Assembly (NCBI GenBank): GCA_024234735.1 | Contig: JACKNV010000008.1 | Location: forward strand, 1 to 64,000 | Source of the DNA: Pseudomonadales bacterium | Lineage (GTDB): Bacteria; Pseudomonadota; Gammaproteobacteria; Pseudomonadales; Halieaceae | DNA length: 64,000 bases | Direction: 5' to 3' | In this document: positions 8,319-18,105 of the stretch, in pieces | Numbering within the stretch: the first letter of the stretch is position 1 | Layout of the letters: each line of letters begins with the position of its first letter | The notes under the pieces: generated by a model | Databases searched by the model: none | The model's input: only the letters and a program-made list of their open reading frames with translations | Told to the model about the DNA's origin: nothing | Made by a program: the position numbers and the translations under genes

Positions 8319-8606
8319 CTATTCGATGACTTTGGGCACCAGGTAGAGCCCGTTTTCCACGGCCGGGGCAATGGCCTGGAAGGCCTCCCGGCGGTTCACC
8401 TCGGTGACCTCGTCGGCGCGCAGCAGCGCGGTGGCGTCCAGGGGGTTGGCCATGGGCTCGATGTCGCTGGTATCCACCGCCTGCAGCTGGTCCACCATGC
8501 GCAGTATCTCGGTAATCCGCCGCGTGACCTGGCCCACCTGCGCGGGCTCGATGCGGATGCGCGCCAGGGCCGCAATCTTTTCTATCTCGTCTTGCTCTAT
8601 CGCCAT
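8319..8606 (-). CDS. gatC: Asp-tRNA(Asn)/Glu-tRNA(Gln) amidotransferase subunit C
   Basis: A 95-residue GatC, the small subunit that wraps round GatA and stabilises the GatCAB complex. Typical features are the opening 'IEQDEIEKIAALARI', the central 'ILRMVDQLQAVDTSDIEPM' and the 'LRADEV' segment. The start is ATG at 8606; further upstream the frame stays open but is unrelated. It is the first gene of gatCAB(-PA4642-like). A TATGAT hexamer on the minus strand at 8659-8664 could be its -10, but no clear -35 accompanies it. The 262-base gap to mreB must hold promoters for both directions. Confidence 0.93.
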   Translation of the reverse strand: MAIEQDEIEKIAALARIRIEPAQVGQVTRRITEILRMVDQLQAVDTSDIEPMANPLDATALLRADEVTEVNRREAFQAIAPAVENGLYLVPKVIE

Positions 8607-8868
8607 TGTTTTTTGAACCGGGAAGCGCTGCCCCAGGAGGCAGCGGGGGCGTAAAGTTATCATATTTGCGCCTTGCCCAAAATCCCCGCGATTGATACAG
8701 TTGCCCAAATTTACAACTCCAAAAATGACATCTGTCACCGAAGCGTTAGCAGGGTCTCCATTGCGGCCCGGCCGAGGCATCCGCAATGACCTCGAGGCGA
8801 CGGGTAGGGAAGCATGCAGGGCTCCGCACCGGGAGTTCCCCGTTGTACTCAAAAGGTAGTAACAATCA

Positions 8869-9906
<1,038 letters not shown>

Positions 9907-9964
9907 GGCCTGCCCGGGGTCGCCGCCCGGCGGCGACTGCCGGCTGAATGACTGAGGACGCCTT

Positions 9965-10801
9965 ATCAAGCCCCTATTCGTCAAACAGTCCTCCCTGGGT
10001 TTGCGCCTGTTGCTGGCGATAGTGGTAATTCTGGGCCTGTTCACTGCCGATCTGCGCTACAACCGCCTGCAAACTACCCGCTCCGTACTCGCCACCCTGG
10101 TCACACCGGTCTATTGGGTCGCCGAACTGCCCGAGCGCGTCGCCCAGTGGGGCGACAAGCACCTGCATTCGCGCCTTGCCCTGGAGGAGGACAACGAGCG
10201 CCTGCAGCGGGAAAACCTGGTGCTGCAGGGCCGCTCCCAGCAGATGGCGTCGCTGCAGGCGGAGAACGTGCGGCTGCGTGCGCTGTTGAACTCCACCGCC
10301 CTGTTGCGCGACGACGTGCTGGTGGCCGAACTGATCGGCGTGTCGCCGGACCCGGTGCGCCACCAACTGGTCATCAACAAAGGCCTGGCGGATGACGTTT
10401 ACCCGGGCCAGCCGCTGATCGACGCTGACGGCCTGATGGGGCAGATCGTCGAGGTGAGCAGCAATTCCTCGCGGGCCCTGTTGATTACCGACGCCACCCA
10501 CTCGATCCCGGTGCAGGTCAATCGCAACGGTGTGCGCGCCATCGCAGAGGGCACCGGCTCCCTCGGTTCGCTGGAGATTCGCCACGTGTCCGCCACCACC
10601 GATATCCAGCTGGGAGACCTGCTGGTGACGTCGGGCCTGGGCGGGCGTTTTCCCGAGGGTTACCCGGTGGCCGTGGTGACCGAGATCGAACGCGACCCCG
10701 GCCGCACCTTCGCCCGGGTAGTGGCCCGCCCCAGCGCTGCCCTGGATCGCAGCCGCCACGTGCTGCTGGTGTTCTCCACCAAACACGGGCGGGGTGACTG
10801 A
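9965..10801 (+). CDS. mreC: Rod shape-determining protein MreC (probable AUC start)
   Basis: A ~278-residue bitopic protein with one N-terminal membrane helix, a coiled coil (about residues 65-105, rich in Leu/Glu/Gln) and periplasmic beta domains. It links MreB to the cell-wall synthases. The start is unusual. The conserved family opening, here 'IKPLFVKQSSLGLRLLLA', lies in frame, but no ATG, GTG or TTG precedes it after an in-frame TGA at 9953-9955. The best fit is ATC at 9965, six bases after GAGGA (9954-9958). The first conventional start, TTG at 10001, would remove the conserved cytoplasmic segment and lacks a good ribosome site. Identity is certain; the start is inferred. Confidence 0.9.
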   Translation: MKPLFVKQSSLGLRLLLAIVVILGLFTADLRYNRLQTTRSVLATLVTPVYWVAELPERVAQWGDKHLHSRLALEEDNERLQRENLVLQGRSQQMASLQAENVRLRALLNSTALLRDDVLVAELIGVSPDPVRHQLVINKGLADDVYPGQPLIDADGLMGQIVEVSSNSSRALLITDATHSIPVQVNRNGVRAIAEGTGSLGSLEIRHVSATTDIQLGDLLVTSGLGGRFPEGYPVAVVTEIERDPGRTFARVVARPSAALDRSRHVLLVFSTKHGRGD

Positions 10802-10804
10802 GCG

Positions 10805-11284
10805 GTGCAGCAACAGGGTTACTGGGTCATCCTGCTGAGCTTTTTCACAGCCTATGTACTCGCGGTACTGCCGCTGCCACAGTGGCTGCAGTGGCTGCGT
10901 CCCGAGTGGGTGGCCCTGTGCCTGATTTACTGGGTGCTCGCGCTGCCGCATCGCGTCGGCATCCTGACTGCCCTGGTGCTGGGCCTGGGACTGGACGTTC
11001 TCGAGGGCGCCCTGTTGGGGCAGAATGCCTTTGCCCTGGTGGTGGTGGCCCTGCTGTGCCTGACCCTGTATCAGCGCCTGCGGGTGTTCAGCCTGTGGCA
11101 GCAGGCCGGTACGGTGTTCGTGCTGGTCGGTGTCAACCAACTGGTCTGCCAGTGGGTGCAGAACCTGCAGGGTGTGGGCGCACCCTCGCTGCTGTTCCTG
11201 CTCCCGGCGGTGTCCAGCGCGCTGCTCTGGCCGCTGGTGCTACACCTGCTGCGCCAGCTGCGCCGCCACTACATGGTGGCCTGA
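10805..11284 (+). CDS. mreD: Rod shape-determining protein MreD
   Basis: A 159-residue, very hydrophobic inner-membrane protein with five or six predicted helices, the third member of the Mre shape complex. Recognisable segments are 'GYWVILLSFFTAYVLAVLPLP' at the start, 'WVALCLIYWVLALPHRVG' and 'GLGLDVLEGALLGQNAF', the usual MreD glycine-aspartate helix. It starts at GTG 10805, three bases after the mreC stop, and is followed four bases later by maf, which fits a single operon. Confidence 0.93.
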   Translation: MQQQGYWVILLSFFTAYVLAVLPLPQWLQWLRPEWVALCLIYWVLALPHRVGILTALVLGLGLDVLEGALLGQNAFALVVVALLCLTLYQRLRVFSLWQQAGTVFVLVGVNQLVCQWVQNLQGVGAPSLLFLLPAVSSALLWPLVLHLLRQLRRHYMVA

Positions 11285-11288
11285 AGCG

Positions 11289-11885
11289 GTGGTCGGGCAA
11301 CTGGTACTGGCCTCCGCCTCGCCCCGGCGGCGGCAGTTGCTCGACCAGCTGGGCGTGCAGTACCGGGTCGACCCGGCGGAGATAGTCGAGACCCAGCTGC
11401 CGGGAGAATCCCCCGCCGCCTACGTGCAGCGCATGGCCGTCGAGAAAGCGCGGCGGGTGGCCGCGCGCCACCGGGAAACCGGCCTGGCGGTGCTGGCGGC
11501 GGATACCACGGTGCATCTGGACGACCGGGCGCTGGGCAAGCCGCGCGACCATTTCGACGGCCTGGCCATCCTGGCCCTGCTCAGCGGGCGCAGCCACAGC
11601 GTGCTGACCGCGGTATGCCTGCACGGCCCGGCCGGCAACGATGTGGTGCTGGTGGAGACGCAGGTGGAATTCATCCAGCTGACCCGCGAATTATGCGAGG
11701 CCTACCTGGCGACCGAGGAGCCCTGGGACAAGGCCGGAGGCTACGCCATCCAGGGCCTGGCCGGCGCCTTTGTCCGGCGCATCGAGGGCAGTTACAGCAA
11801 CGTGGTGGGCCTGCCGCTGAGCGAGACCCGCGAGCTGCTGGTGGCGCACGGTATCGCCACCGCCCTGGACCCGGCGCCTGCTTGA
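11289..11885 (+). CDS. maf: Maf family nucleoside triphosphate pyrophosphatase (YhdE type)
   Basis: A 198-residue Maf protein, which hydrolyses non-canonical or modified NTPs such as dTTP/UTP analogues to monophosphates. The family signature 'LASASPRRRQLLDQLG' lies at the N-terminus, followed by 'GESPAAYVQRMAVEKA', the catalytic 'VLAADTTVHLD' loop and the C-terminal 'DKAGGYAIQGLAGAFVRRI...SNVVGLPL'. The start is GTG 11289, giving the standard MVGQLVLASASPRR opening; the longer frame overlaps mreD and is not homologous. In many relatives rng (RNase G) directly follows maf; here the next gene is yhdP. Confidence 0.93.
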   Translation: MVGQLVLASASPRRRQLLDQLGVQYRVDPAEIVETQLPGESPAAYVQRMAVEKARRVAARHRETGLAVLAADTTVHLDDRALGKPRDHFDGLAILALLSGRSHSVLTAVCLHGPAGNDVVLVETQVEFIQLTRELCEAYLATEEPWDKAGGYAIQGLAGAFVRRIEGSYSNVVGLPLSETRELLVAHGIATALDPAPA

Positions 11886-11940
11886 GCGACACTTCGACAT
11901 TCCGCCCCGATAAACTCCATAATAGCGGGGTTTGCCACCG

Positions 11941-14900
11941 GTGGATGCCAACAGGCCGGCGCGAGACCATTTTTTGAAACCTTCCATTTTCCACAGGCTC
12001 AGCAGCGTGCTCTGGGCTGTCATCGTCAGCGTTATCGTGCTGCTGGCCATCTACGTCAGTGTCGGCAGAATGCTGGCTTCCCTTACCGCCAGCCACCAGC
12101 AGCTGATTTTGCAGGAACTCAATCAGCACCTGCCCTTCCGGGTCGAGGCGCGCCGGGTCAGCGCCGAGTGGCATTCCTTCACCCCGACCCTGGTGCTGGA
12201 GGAGTTGCGGCTGACGCTGCCGAGTGCTCCCGGGCATCCCCTGCAGCTGGCGGGGGGCAGGGTGGGGCTGGACGTCGCCGGCAGCCTGCGCAGCCAGACG
12301 CTGAAGAGCAGCCGGCTGCGCCTGGAGGGCCTCAGCCTGGCGGGCCGGCTTGACGGCTCCGGTCAGATACATATCCAGGGGTTCGAGGGCGGGGGTACGG
12401 GCCTGGCGGAGTGGGCGGAGGAGTTCCTGCGGACGGTGGACGAGGTGGCACTGGACGATCTGCGCCTGAATCTGGGCCTGCCCACCGGGGAGCAGCGCGA
12501 ATTCGAACTGGACCTGGCGCTGCTGCGCGACGGCAGCCGGCGCTGGCTGGAGGCGCAACTGGCCTCCTCGCGGGGCCTGCGGGTGCACGCGGCGGGCGAG
12601 GGCGTGGGCAACCCCTTTGCCCCCGAGGCCTTCTCCGGCCAGCTCTACCTGGATGTAAAGGCGGCCGAAGTGGGGGCACTGCTGGAGCTGGCGGGGGAGC
12701 GCATGCCGCCGCTGCGCCTGGGCGGGGGTGTGGATCTGCAGACGTGGTTTACCTGGGAGCGCGGCGAGCCTGCGATAGAGGCCCGGGTGGGGCTGGATCA
12801 GCCGCTGCTGGGTGCCGCGGATGACAGCTGGACGGTGTCGCTGGACCGACTGAGCTTCGTCGCCAGCGCCCGGCAGCGCCAGCAGCGCTGGGATTTGTCA
12901 CTGGCGGACCTGGTGCTGGCCAGGGGGGACGTGCAGTTGCAGGTAGCGCGCGCCCAGCTGGAAGCCCGCGGTTCCACCCTGCAGCTGCGTGCGGCCGGGC
13001 TGCCGCTGGGTCCGCTCGGGGCGCTTGCCGCGCACACGCAATCCCTGCCCGAGGCGGCGCGCGAGCTGCTGCTCACGCTGGCTCCCGAGGGCGGGTTGTC
13101 TTCCCTGCAACTGGACATTCCCGATATCGGGTCGCCCCTGCAGGAGTGGAAACTGAGCGCGGCCCTGGACGGGGTGGCGGTGCGGCCCTGGCACGGCGCG
13201 CCGGGGGTTACCGGGGCCAGTGGTTTTGTGGAGCTCGCTCCCGGAGGCGGCAGGGTGATTCTGGACAGTCGCCGGTTCAGCATGGACTTTCCCACGGTCT
13301 ACCGGCAGCCGCTGGTCTACGACGATTTCCACGGCACCTTCAACGTCGCCTGGAATGACCAGGAGGTCAGGCTCTCCAGTGGCCTGGTACAGGCTGCCGG
13401 CGCGGAGGGGCCGGTGCGGGTGTTGTTCGCGCTGTCGATTCCCCTCGCAGACAGCGAGGTCGGGCTGGAAATGGACCTGCTCGTGGGCTTGCAAGGCTCC
13501 CGCCCGGTGCACCGCGGCAAATATCTTCCCTATACCCTCGCCCCGGGACTGCTCGGCTGGCTTAAGGACAGTATCGGTACCGGTCGGATAGCGCAGGGCG
13601 GCTTCCTGTGGCGCGGCGCTCTGGTCGCGCCGTCGCCGCTATTGCACACGGTGCAGCTGTTTTTCAATATCGAGGACACCGCGCTCGAATACCATAGCGA
13701 CTGGCCGGCGCTGACAGCGGTGGAGGGTATCGTGTTCATAGATGACAGCCGTGTCAGCGTGTGGGCGCCCTCTGCGCGCCTGCTCGACTCGCAGGTGAAG
13801 GACCTCGGCGTGGAGGTATGGCAGGATGCCGGCGACCAGCTCATGCTGGACGCCAGGGCCCATATCAGCGGGCCCGCCGCGGACGGTCTGGCGGCAATCA
13901 ACGACTCCCCCCTGGGGCCGGCTTCGGGCGGCGTGTTCGCACAGTGGTCGGTGTCGGGGGACCTGGCAACGGACCTGTCGCTGCGGCTCAACCTGAGTGA
14001 CCAGCGCGCTGCTCCCCAGGTCGATCTCAGGGCGCGCCTGGACGACGTAGACCTCGATATCGTGCCGGGCGAGCTGCCGCTGCGAGGCGTCGGTGGTGAA
14101 CTCGCCTATTCCAGTAACAGCGGCTTTTCCGCCGACGCCCTCGCGGGCCGCTTGTGGGGCCAGACGTTGCGCGCCACGGTCACACAGCAGGCGCCGGGGG
14201 AGGCTGCCGGTGGCCATCCCGCCACCCGCATCGACATCGCTTCTCGCGTCGCCATGGAGCCGCTGCGCGAGTGGCTGGGCCAGGACTGGCTGGCCTTCGC
14301 CCAAGGCAGTGCCGCCGTGGAGGCCCGACTGGCGGTGATCCCCGGGGCACCGCTTGCCCTGTCCCTGTCCAGCTCGCTGGAGGGAGTCAGTCTCGACCTG
14401 CCTCCGCCTTTCGACAAGGCGGCAGACAGCAGGCGAGCGCTGCTGCTGGAGCTGTCCCTGGCAGGGGAGCATTCGGAACTCGGGGTCGAGCTCGAAGGTG
14501 GCGTTGCCGCCGGCCTGAGTCTCGGGGCGGCCGTGCCGGCGGATGGGGTGGCCCGAGTGAGCGACGACGAGACGGCGACCAGCCAGCTGCGCGCCGCGGG
14601 CCTTGCCTTCGGTGGGGAGGCCGTTGCACTGGAGCCAGGCCGGTTTGTGGTCGCGGGCGCCCTCGAGCGCGCCGACCTGGACCTGTGGCAGGATTTCTAC
14701 GCCGCTTACCTGCGCCCCCCGGAGGGTGAACAGGGTGCCCCCCAAGCGCAGCCGCTGGCGCTGCAGGTTTCCGGGCTGCAGGTGCAGCAGCTGCTGTGGC
14801 GCGGCAGTGACCTGGGGCCGGTGCGGCTGCAGTTGGCGGAGCCCGAGGGCCGTCTGCGGGCCGCTGTCCAGGCCGACTGGGTACGCGCCCAGTGGTCGTC

Positions 14901-15867
14901 CCCGGCACAGGGCCTGTCCCTGCTGGAGGTCGGCTTTCTGGACCTGGACCGGCTGGGCGAGCTGCAGTTGACCCCCGGCGACGGCTCGCAGACGCTGGAG
15001 CTGCCGTCCATGGCGGTCAGGCTGGACGGACTGCAACGTGGCGGTGAGGACCTGGGCAAACTTGCCTTCGAGTTGCGCAGTGGTGGGGGAATCCTGCAAG
15101 CCGATGCCATCAGTGGCGAGATTGCGGGCCTGCGACTGCCCGCCGACCAACCCGGACAGCTGCGCTGGCAGCAGGGAGAGGGCGGCCGCAGCAGCCTGGC
15201 GGCGAGCCTGTATTTCGACAACCTGGGCGACACCCTGCAACGATTCGGCTACCAGAACATGATAGAAACCGAGGACGGCCACTTCGACCTGGCGCTGGAG
15301 TGGCCGGGCGCGCCCCAGGATTTCACCCTCGCCGCCGCCAGCGGATCGGTGGGGGTGGCGATCGGGGAGGGTCACTTCCCGGAGGTGTCCGCGGCCGCCA
15401 GTGGCACCCTGCGGGTGGTAAGTATTGTCAACCTGGCGGAGATCGTCCAGCAGTTGAGCCTGGCGCACATGTTCGAGTCGGGCATTCCGTTCAACGCCAT
15501 CGCCGGCCAGGTCGACCTGCAGGGGGGCGCGATCACCGTGCAGGACATGGACGTACAGGGCAGTGCCAGCCGCTTCCAGTTCACCGGGGTGAGCGACGTG
15601 GCCTCGGAATCACTCGATGGCGAACTGATCGTTACCCTGCCGGTGGCCAACAACCTGCCATGGGTGGCCGCCCTGACGGCGGGCCTGCCGGTCGCCGCCG
15701 GTGTGTTCGTGCTGAGTAAACTGTTCGAGAGCCAGGTCAACCGCCTCACCAGCCTGGTCTATACCGCCACTGGAACCTGGGACGAGCCGGTGGTGAAATT
15801 TGACCGGGTGTTCGATGATTCCGCGGTGAAGGCGAACGCGGGCTCTCCTCAACCGGAGCGCCCGTAG
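11941..15867 (+). CDS. yhdP: YhdP family AsmA-like envelope protein (phospholipid transport)
   Basis: A giant protein of about 1308 residues with one N-terminal signal-anchor helix ('LSSVLWAVIVSVIVLLAIYV') and a long periplasmic body of the TIGR02099/AsmA-like group. E. coli YhdP, together with TamB and YdbH, bridges inner and outer membrane and moves phospholipids outward. The C-terminal 'GQVDLQGGAITVQDMDVQGSASRFQFTG' stretch and the following 'LPVANNLPWVAAL' hydrophobic region are typical. The start is uncertain: GTG 11941 (GGGG ten bases upstream) is preferred over TTG 11932 and TTG 11974. The last 19 bases overlap the 3' end of yjgA on the opposite strand. Confidence 0.9.
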   Translation: MDANRPARDHFLKPSIFHRLSSVLWAVIVSVIVLLAIYVSVGRMLASLTASHQQLILQELNQHLPFRVEARRVSAEWHSFTPTLVLEELRLTLPSAPGHPLQLAGGRVGLDVAGSLRSQTLKSSRLRLEGLSLAGRLDGSGQIHIQGFEGGGTGLAEWAEEFLRTVDEVALDDLRLNLGLPTGEQREFELDLALLRDGSRRWLEAQLASSRGLRVHAAGEGVGNPFAPEAFSGQLYLDVKAAEVGALLELAGERMPPLRLGGGVDLQTWFTWERGEPAIEARVGLDQPLLGAADDSWTVSLDRLSFVASARQRQQRWDLSLADLVLARGDVQLQVARAQLEARGSTLQLRAAGLPLGPLGALAAHTQSLPEAARELLLTLAPEGGLSSLQLDIPDIGSPLQEWKLSAALDGVAVRPWHGAPGVTGASGFVELAPGGGRVILDSRRFSMDFPTVYRQPLVYDDFHGTFNVAWNDQEVRLSSGLVQAAGAEGPVRVLFALSIPLADSEVGLEMDLLVGLQGSRPVHRGKYLPYTLAPGLLGWLKDSIGTGRIAQGGFLWRGALVAPSPLLHTVQLFFNIEDTALEYHSDWPALTAVEGIVFIDDSRVSVWAPSARLLDSQVKDLGVEVWQDAGDQLMLDARAHISGPAADGLAAINDSPLGPASGGVFAQWSVSGDLATDLSLRLNLSDQRAAPQVDLRARLDDVDLDIVPGELPLRGVGGELAYSSNSGFSADALAGRLWGQTLRATVTQQAPGEAAGGHPATRIDIASRVAMEPLREWLGQDWLAFAQGSAAVEARLAVIPGAPLALSLSSSLEGVSLDLPPPFDKAADSRRALLLELSLAGEHSELGVELEGGVAAGLSLGAAVPADGVARVSDDETATSQLRAAGLAFGGEAVALEPGRFVVAGALERADLDLWQDFYAAYLRPPEGEQGAPQAQPLALQVSGLQVQQLLWRGSDLGPVRLQLAEPEGRLRAAVQADWVRAQWSSPAQGLSLLEVGFLDLDRLGELQLTPGDGSQTLELPSMAVRLDGLQRGGEDLGKLAFELRSGGGILQADAISGEIAGLRLPADQPGQLRWQQGEGGRSSLAASLYFDNLGDTLQRFGYQNMIETEDGHFDLALEWPGAPQDFTLAAASGSVGVAIGEGHFPEVSAAASGTLRVVSIVNLAEIVQQLSLAHMFESGIPFNAIAGQVDLQGGAITVQDMDVQGSASRFQFTGVSDVASESLDGELIVTLPVANNLPWVAALTAGLPVAAGVFVLSKLFESQVNRLTSLVYTATGTWDEPVVKFDRVFDDSAVKANAGSPQPERP

Positions 15868-16385
15868 AGTTCCTGCAGCTCCCGCAGGTAGCGAAACAGC
15901 TTGCGGCTGGCGGCAGGGGGCTTGCCACCCTGGGATTCCCGCTGGTGTTGCAGCAGCAGTAGCCGCAGTTGCTGGCGATCGGCCCTGGGCCACCGCGCGG
16001 TGGCCAGTTCCACCCCGGCGGGCCCCGCCGCCAGCATCTCGTCGCGCAGGCTCTCCAACTGGTGGAAGGCATCGGTGCGGTCGCGGTGGCCGCGGTCCAG
16101 CTCCCGAAGCGCGTTCTCGATAGGCTGTGGGTCCACCTCCCGCATCAGCTTGCCGAGCAACTGCAGGTGCCGGCGCCTGGCGCTGTGGCTGCGGATACTC
16201 CGGGCTTCGCGGATCACCTGCAGCAGGCGCTCGTTGTCGATGGGTAGCTGCTGCAACTGCTTGTCACTGAGCCCGGTCAGGGTTTCCCCCAGGCGCTGCA
16301 GGGCGTGCATGCGTCGCTTGAGCTCGCTCTTGCTGGGGCCATCGAAGGCGTCGCCCCGGTTGTCCGGATCGGTTCCCTCAGGCAT
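15849..16385 (-). CDS. yjgA: Ribosome-associated protein YjgA (DUF615, DarP)
   Basis: A 178-residue, highly charged protein of the DUF615 family. E. coli YjgA/DarP binds late 50S precursors and promotes peptidyl-transferase centre maturation. Features include 'PSKSELKRRMHALQRLGETL', 'LSDKQLQQLPIDNERLLQVI', 'SHSARRRHLQLLGKLMR' and the C-terminal 'KLFRYLRELQEL'. It starts at ATG 16385 inside the last codons of mgtE (8-base overlap), suggesting coupling, and its 3' end overlaps yhdP tail to tail. In many relatives tldD sits between yhdP and yjgA; it is missing here. Confidence 0.92.
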   Translation of the reverse strand: MPEGTDPDNRGDAFDGPSKSELKRRMHALQRLGETLTGLSDKQLQQLPIDNERLLQVIREARSIRSHSARRRHLQLLGKLMREVDPQPIENALRELDRGHRDRTDAFHQLESLRDEMLAAGPAGVELATARWPRADRQQLRLLLLQHQRESQGGKPPAASRKLFRYLRELQELYGRSG

Positions 16386-17730
16386 AGAGCAGGGTCGCCA
16401 GGCCCAGAAAGGAGAGAAAGCCGACCACGTCGGTGACCGTGGTCAGAACCACCCCGCCGGCGAGGGCGGGGTCGATATTGACGCGGGTCATGAGCAGCGG
16501 CAGGACCGCGCCGGTGAAGGCGGCGGTGACCAGGTTGATGACCAGGGCCGCGGCGATGACCACGCCTATGGTCCAGTCGTCGAACCACAGCGACGCGGCC
16601 ACCGCCACCACCAGCGCCCACAGGGCGCCGTTGAGCAGGCCGATCAGTACCTCGCGGTTGATCAGCCAGTTCTGGTTGTTCTTCGCCACCTGGCCCATGG
16701 CGATACCGCGCACCAGGACGGTGAGGGTCTGGGTGCCGGCTATGCCGCCCATGGAAGCGACAATGGGCATCAGTACGGCCAGCGCCACCACCTTCTCGAT
16801 GGTTCCCTGGAACAGGTTGATGACCCCGGCGGCGATAAAGGCGGTGATGAGGTTGATTCCCAGCCACATGGCCCGCCGCGGGGCGGTGCGGAAAACCGGG
16901 GCGAACGTGTCCTCGTCCTCGTCCAGGCCGGCCATCGACATGAAGGAGTGATCGGCATCCTCGCGGATCACGTCCACCACATCGTCGATGGTGATGCGCC
17001 CCACCAGGCGACCGTCCTCGTCGACCACCGGGGCCGATACCCAGTCGTTGCGCTCGAACAGCCGCGCCACCTCGGCATCTGGCAGGGTGACCGGTATCGG
17101 CTCGACCGCCGTGACCATCTTGTCCCGCACCGTGGCCGAGGGATCGGACACCAGCAGGGTGCGCAGGGGCAACAGGCCGATAAAGCGGTCCGAGCGGTTG
17201 ACCACGATGAGGTTATCGGTCATGGCCGGGATTTCCTCGTGGCGACGCAGGTAGCGCAACACCACATCCAGGGTCAGGGGGGCCCGGATGGTGATGGTGT
17301 CGGTATTCATCAGGCCCCCGGCAGTGTCCTCGGGGTAGAGCATCACCCGCTCCAGACGGGCCCGGTCCTGCTGGTCCATGGAGTTGAGGACTTCCCAGGT
17401 CACCCGGTCTGGGAGTTGCTGGAGGATGTCGGCGACGTCGTCGTCCTCCAGGCCCTCCATCAGCTCGGCGACCTTGGCGGCTTCCATATCGCCGAGGAAC
17501 TGGATGCGCAACTCGTCGCTCAGCTCATTGAGGACTTCGCCCTCGTTGTCGTCATCCAGCAACTGCCAGAGGATATGGCGGAACTTGGGGGTGGAGGATT
17601 CCAGCAGGTGGGCAACATCCGCGGGCGGTAGACCATTGAGCATGCGGCGGACGTCGACGAAGGTGCCGCTGTCCAGGGCGCGGTTCAGCCTCTCGAGGGT
17701 TTTCCTGTGTGTGGATTCTATCTGGGTCAC
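16378..17730 (-). CDS. mgtE: Magnesium transporter MgtE
   Basis: A 450-residue Mg2+ channel. Residues ~30-135 form the helical MgtE N domain, ~140-255 two CBS domains that sense cytoplasmic Mg2+ ('VMLYPEDTAGGLMNTDTI' starts the first), and ~285-450 the five-helix pore ('RAMWLGINLITAFIAAGVI', 'LMPIVASMGGIAGTQTLTV', '...GGVVLTTVTDVVGFLSFLG'). The pore signature GIAGTQT and the conserved 'TTVTDVVGF' aspartate helix are present. It starts at ATG 17730 with a good sigma-70-like promoter 50-80 bases upstream, and its 3' end overlaps yjgA. Confidence 0.95.
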   Translation of the reverse strand: MTQIESTHRKTLERLNRALDSGTFVDVRRMLNGLPPADVAHLLESSTPKFRHILWQLLDDDNEGEVLNELSDELRIQFLGDMEAAKVAELMEGLEDDDVADILQQLPDRVTWEVLNSMDQQDRARLERVMLYPEDTAGGLMNTDTITIRAPLTLDVVLRYLRRHEEIPAMTDNLIVVNRSDRFIGLLPLRTLLVSDPSATVRDKMVTAVEPIPVTLPDAEVARLFERNDWVSAPVVDEDGRLVGRITIDDVVDVIREDADHSFMSMAGLDEDEDTFAPVFRTAPRRAMWLGINLITAFIAAGVINLFQGTIEKVVALAVLMPIVASMGGIAGTQTLTVLVRGIAMGQVAKNNQNWLINREVLIGLLNGALWALVVAVAASLWFDDWTIGVVIAAALVINLVTAAFTGAVLPLLMTRVNIDPALAGGVVLTTVTDVVGFLSFLGLATLLYA

Positions 17731-17779
17731 AAGCTTTTCCCGCGGCGGCCGGCCAACAGGGCCGGTCCGGTTGCACGGG

Positions 17780-17808
17780 ATTATCAGATAAAGCGTGGAC
17801 TACAACAA
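17780..17808 (-). promoter_or_regulatory. Putative sigma-70 promoter for mgtE
   Basis: On the minus strand TTGTTG (17808-17803) and GATAAT (17785-17780) are separated by exactly 17 bases, about 50 bases upstream of the mgtE ATG, in the gap between ptsO and mgtE. The -10 matches consensus at five of six positions. Confidence 0.45.
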
Positions 17809-17831
17809 CGTGATTAGTGCCGGATCGACTG

Positions 17832-18101
17832 TTACTCGGGCTCGTCGAATCGATTTTCGATCAATGTTTTCAGGGCCTGGAGCGCTGCTTCCTCGTCGCG
17901 CCCCTGTATCTGCAGGTCGAGCACGGTGCCCTTGCCCGCCGCCAGCATCATCACCGACATGATGCTCTTGCCATCCACCAGCTGGCCGTCCCGGCCCGCG
18001 CGGATGGTACTGGAAAAAGCCGTGGCGCAGGCGACGAACTTGGCCGCCGCCCGGGCGTGCAGGCCAAGCTTGTTGACGATTGTCACCTGGGTTTCGATCA
18101 T
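17832..18101 (-). CDS. ptsO: HPr-like phosphocarrier NPr (nitrogen PTS)
   Basis: An 89-residue HPr family protein that relays phosphate from EI-Ntr (PtsP) to EIIA-Ntr (PtsN). The phospho-accepting His lies in 'NKLGLHARAAAKFV' near residue 15, and the second conserved patch is 'VDGKSIMSVMMLAAGKGT'. The start is ATG 18101, which gives the standard MIETQVTIVNKLGLHAR opening; the longer frame upstream has no support. It follows rapZ by four bases and ends the rpoN-hpf-ptsN-rapZ-ptsO cluster. Confidence 0.94.
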   Translation of the reverse strand: MIETQVTIVNKLGLHARAAAKFVACATAFSSTIRAGRDGQLVDGKSIMSVMMLAAGKGTVLDLQIQGRDEEAALQALKTLIENRFDEPE

Positions 18102-18105
18102 GAGC

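Noticed and set aside
13639..15468. 609-codon open frame antisense to yhdP
   Set aside because: Same cause: composition dominated by Q, G, R and H, with no domains; yhdP is clearly the coding strand.
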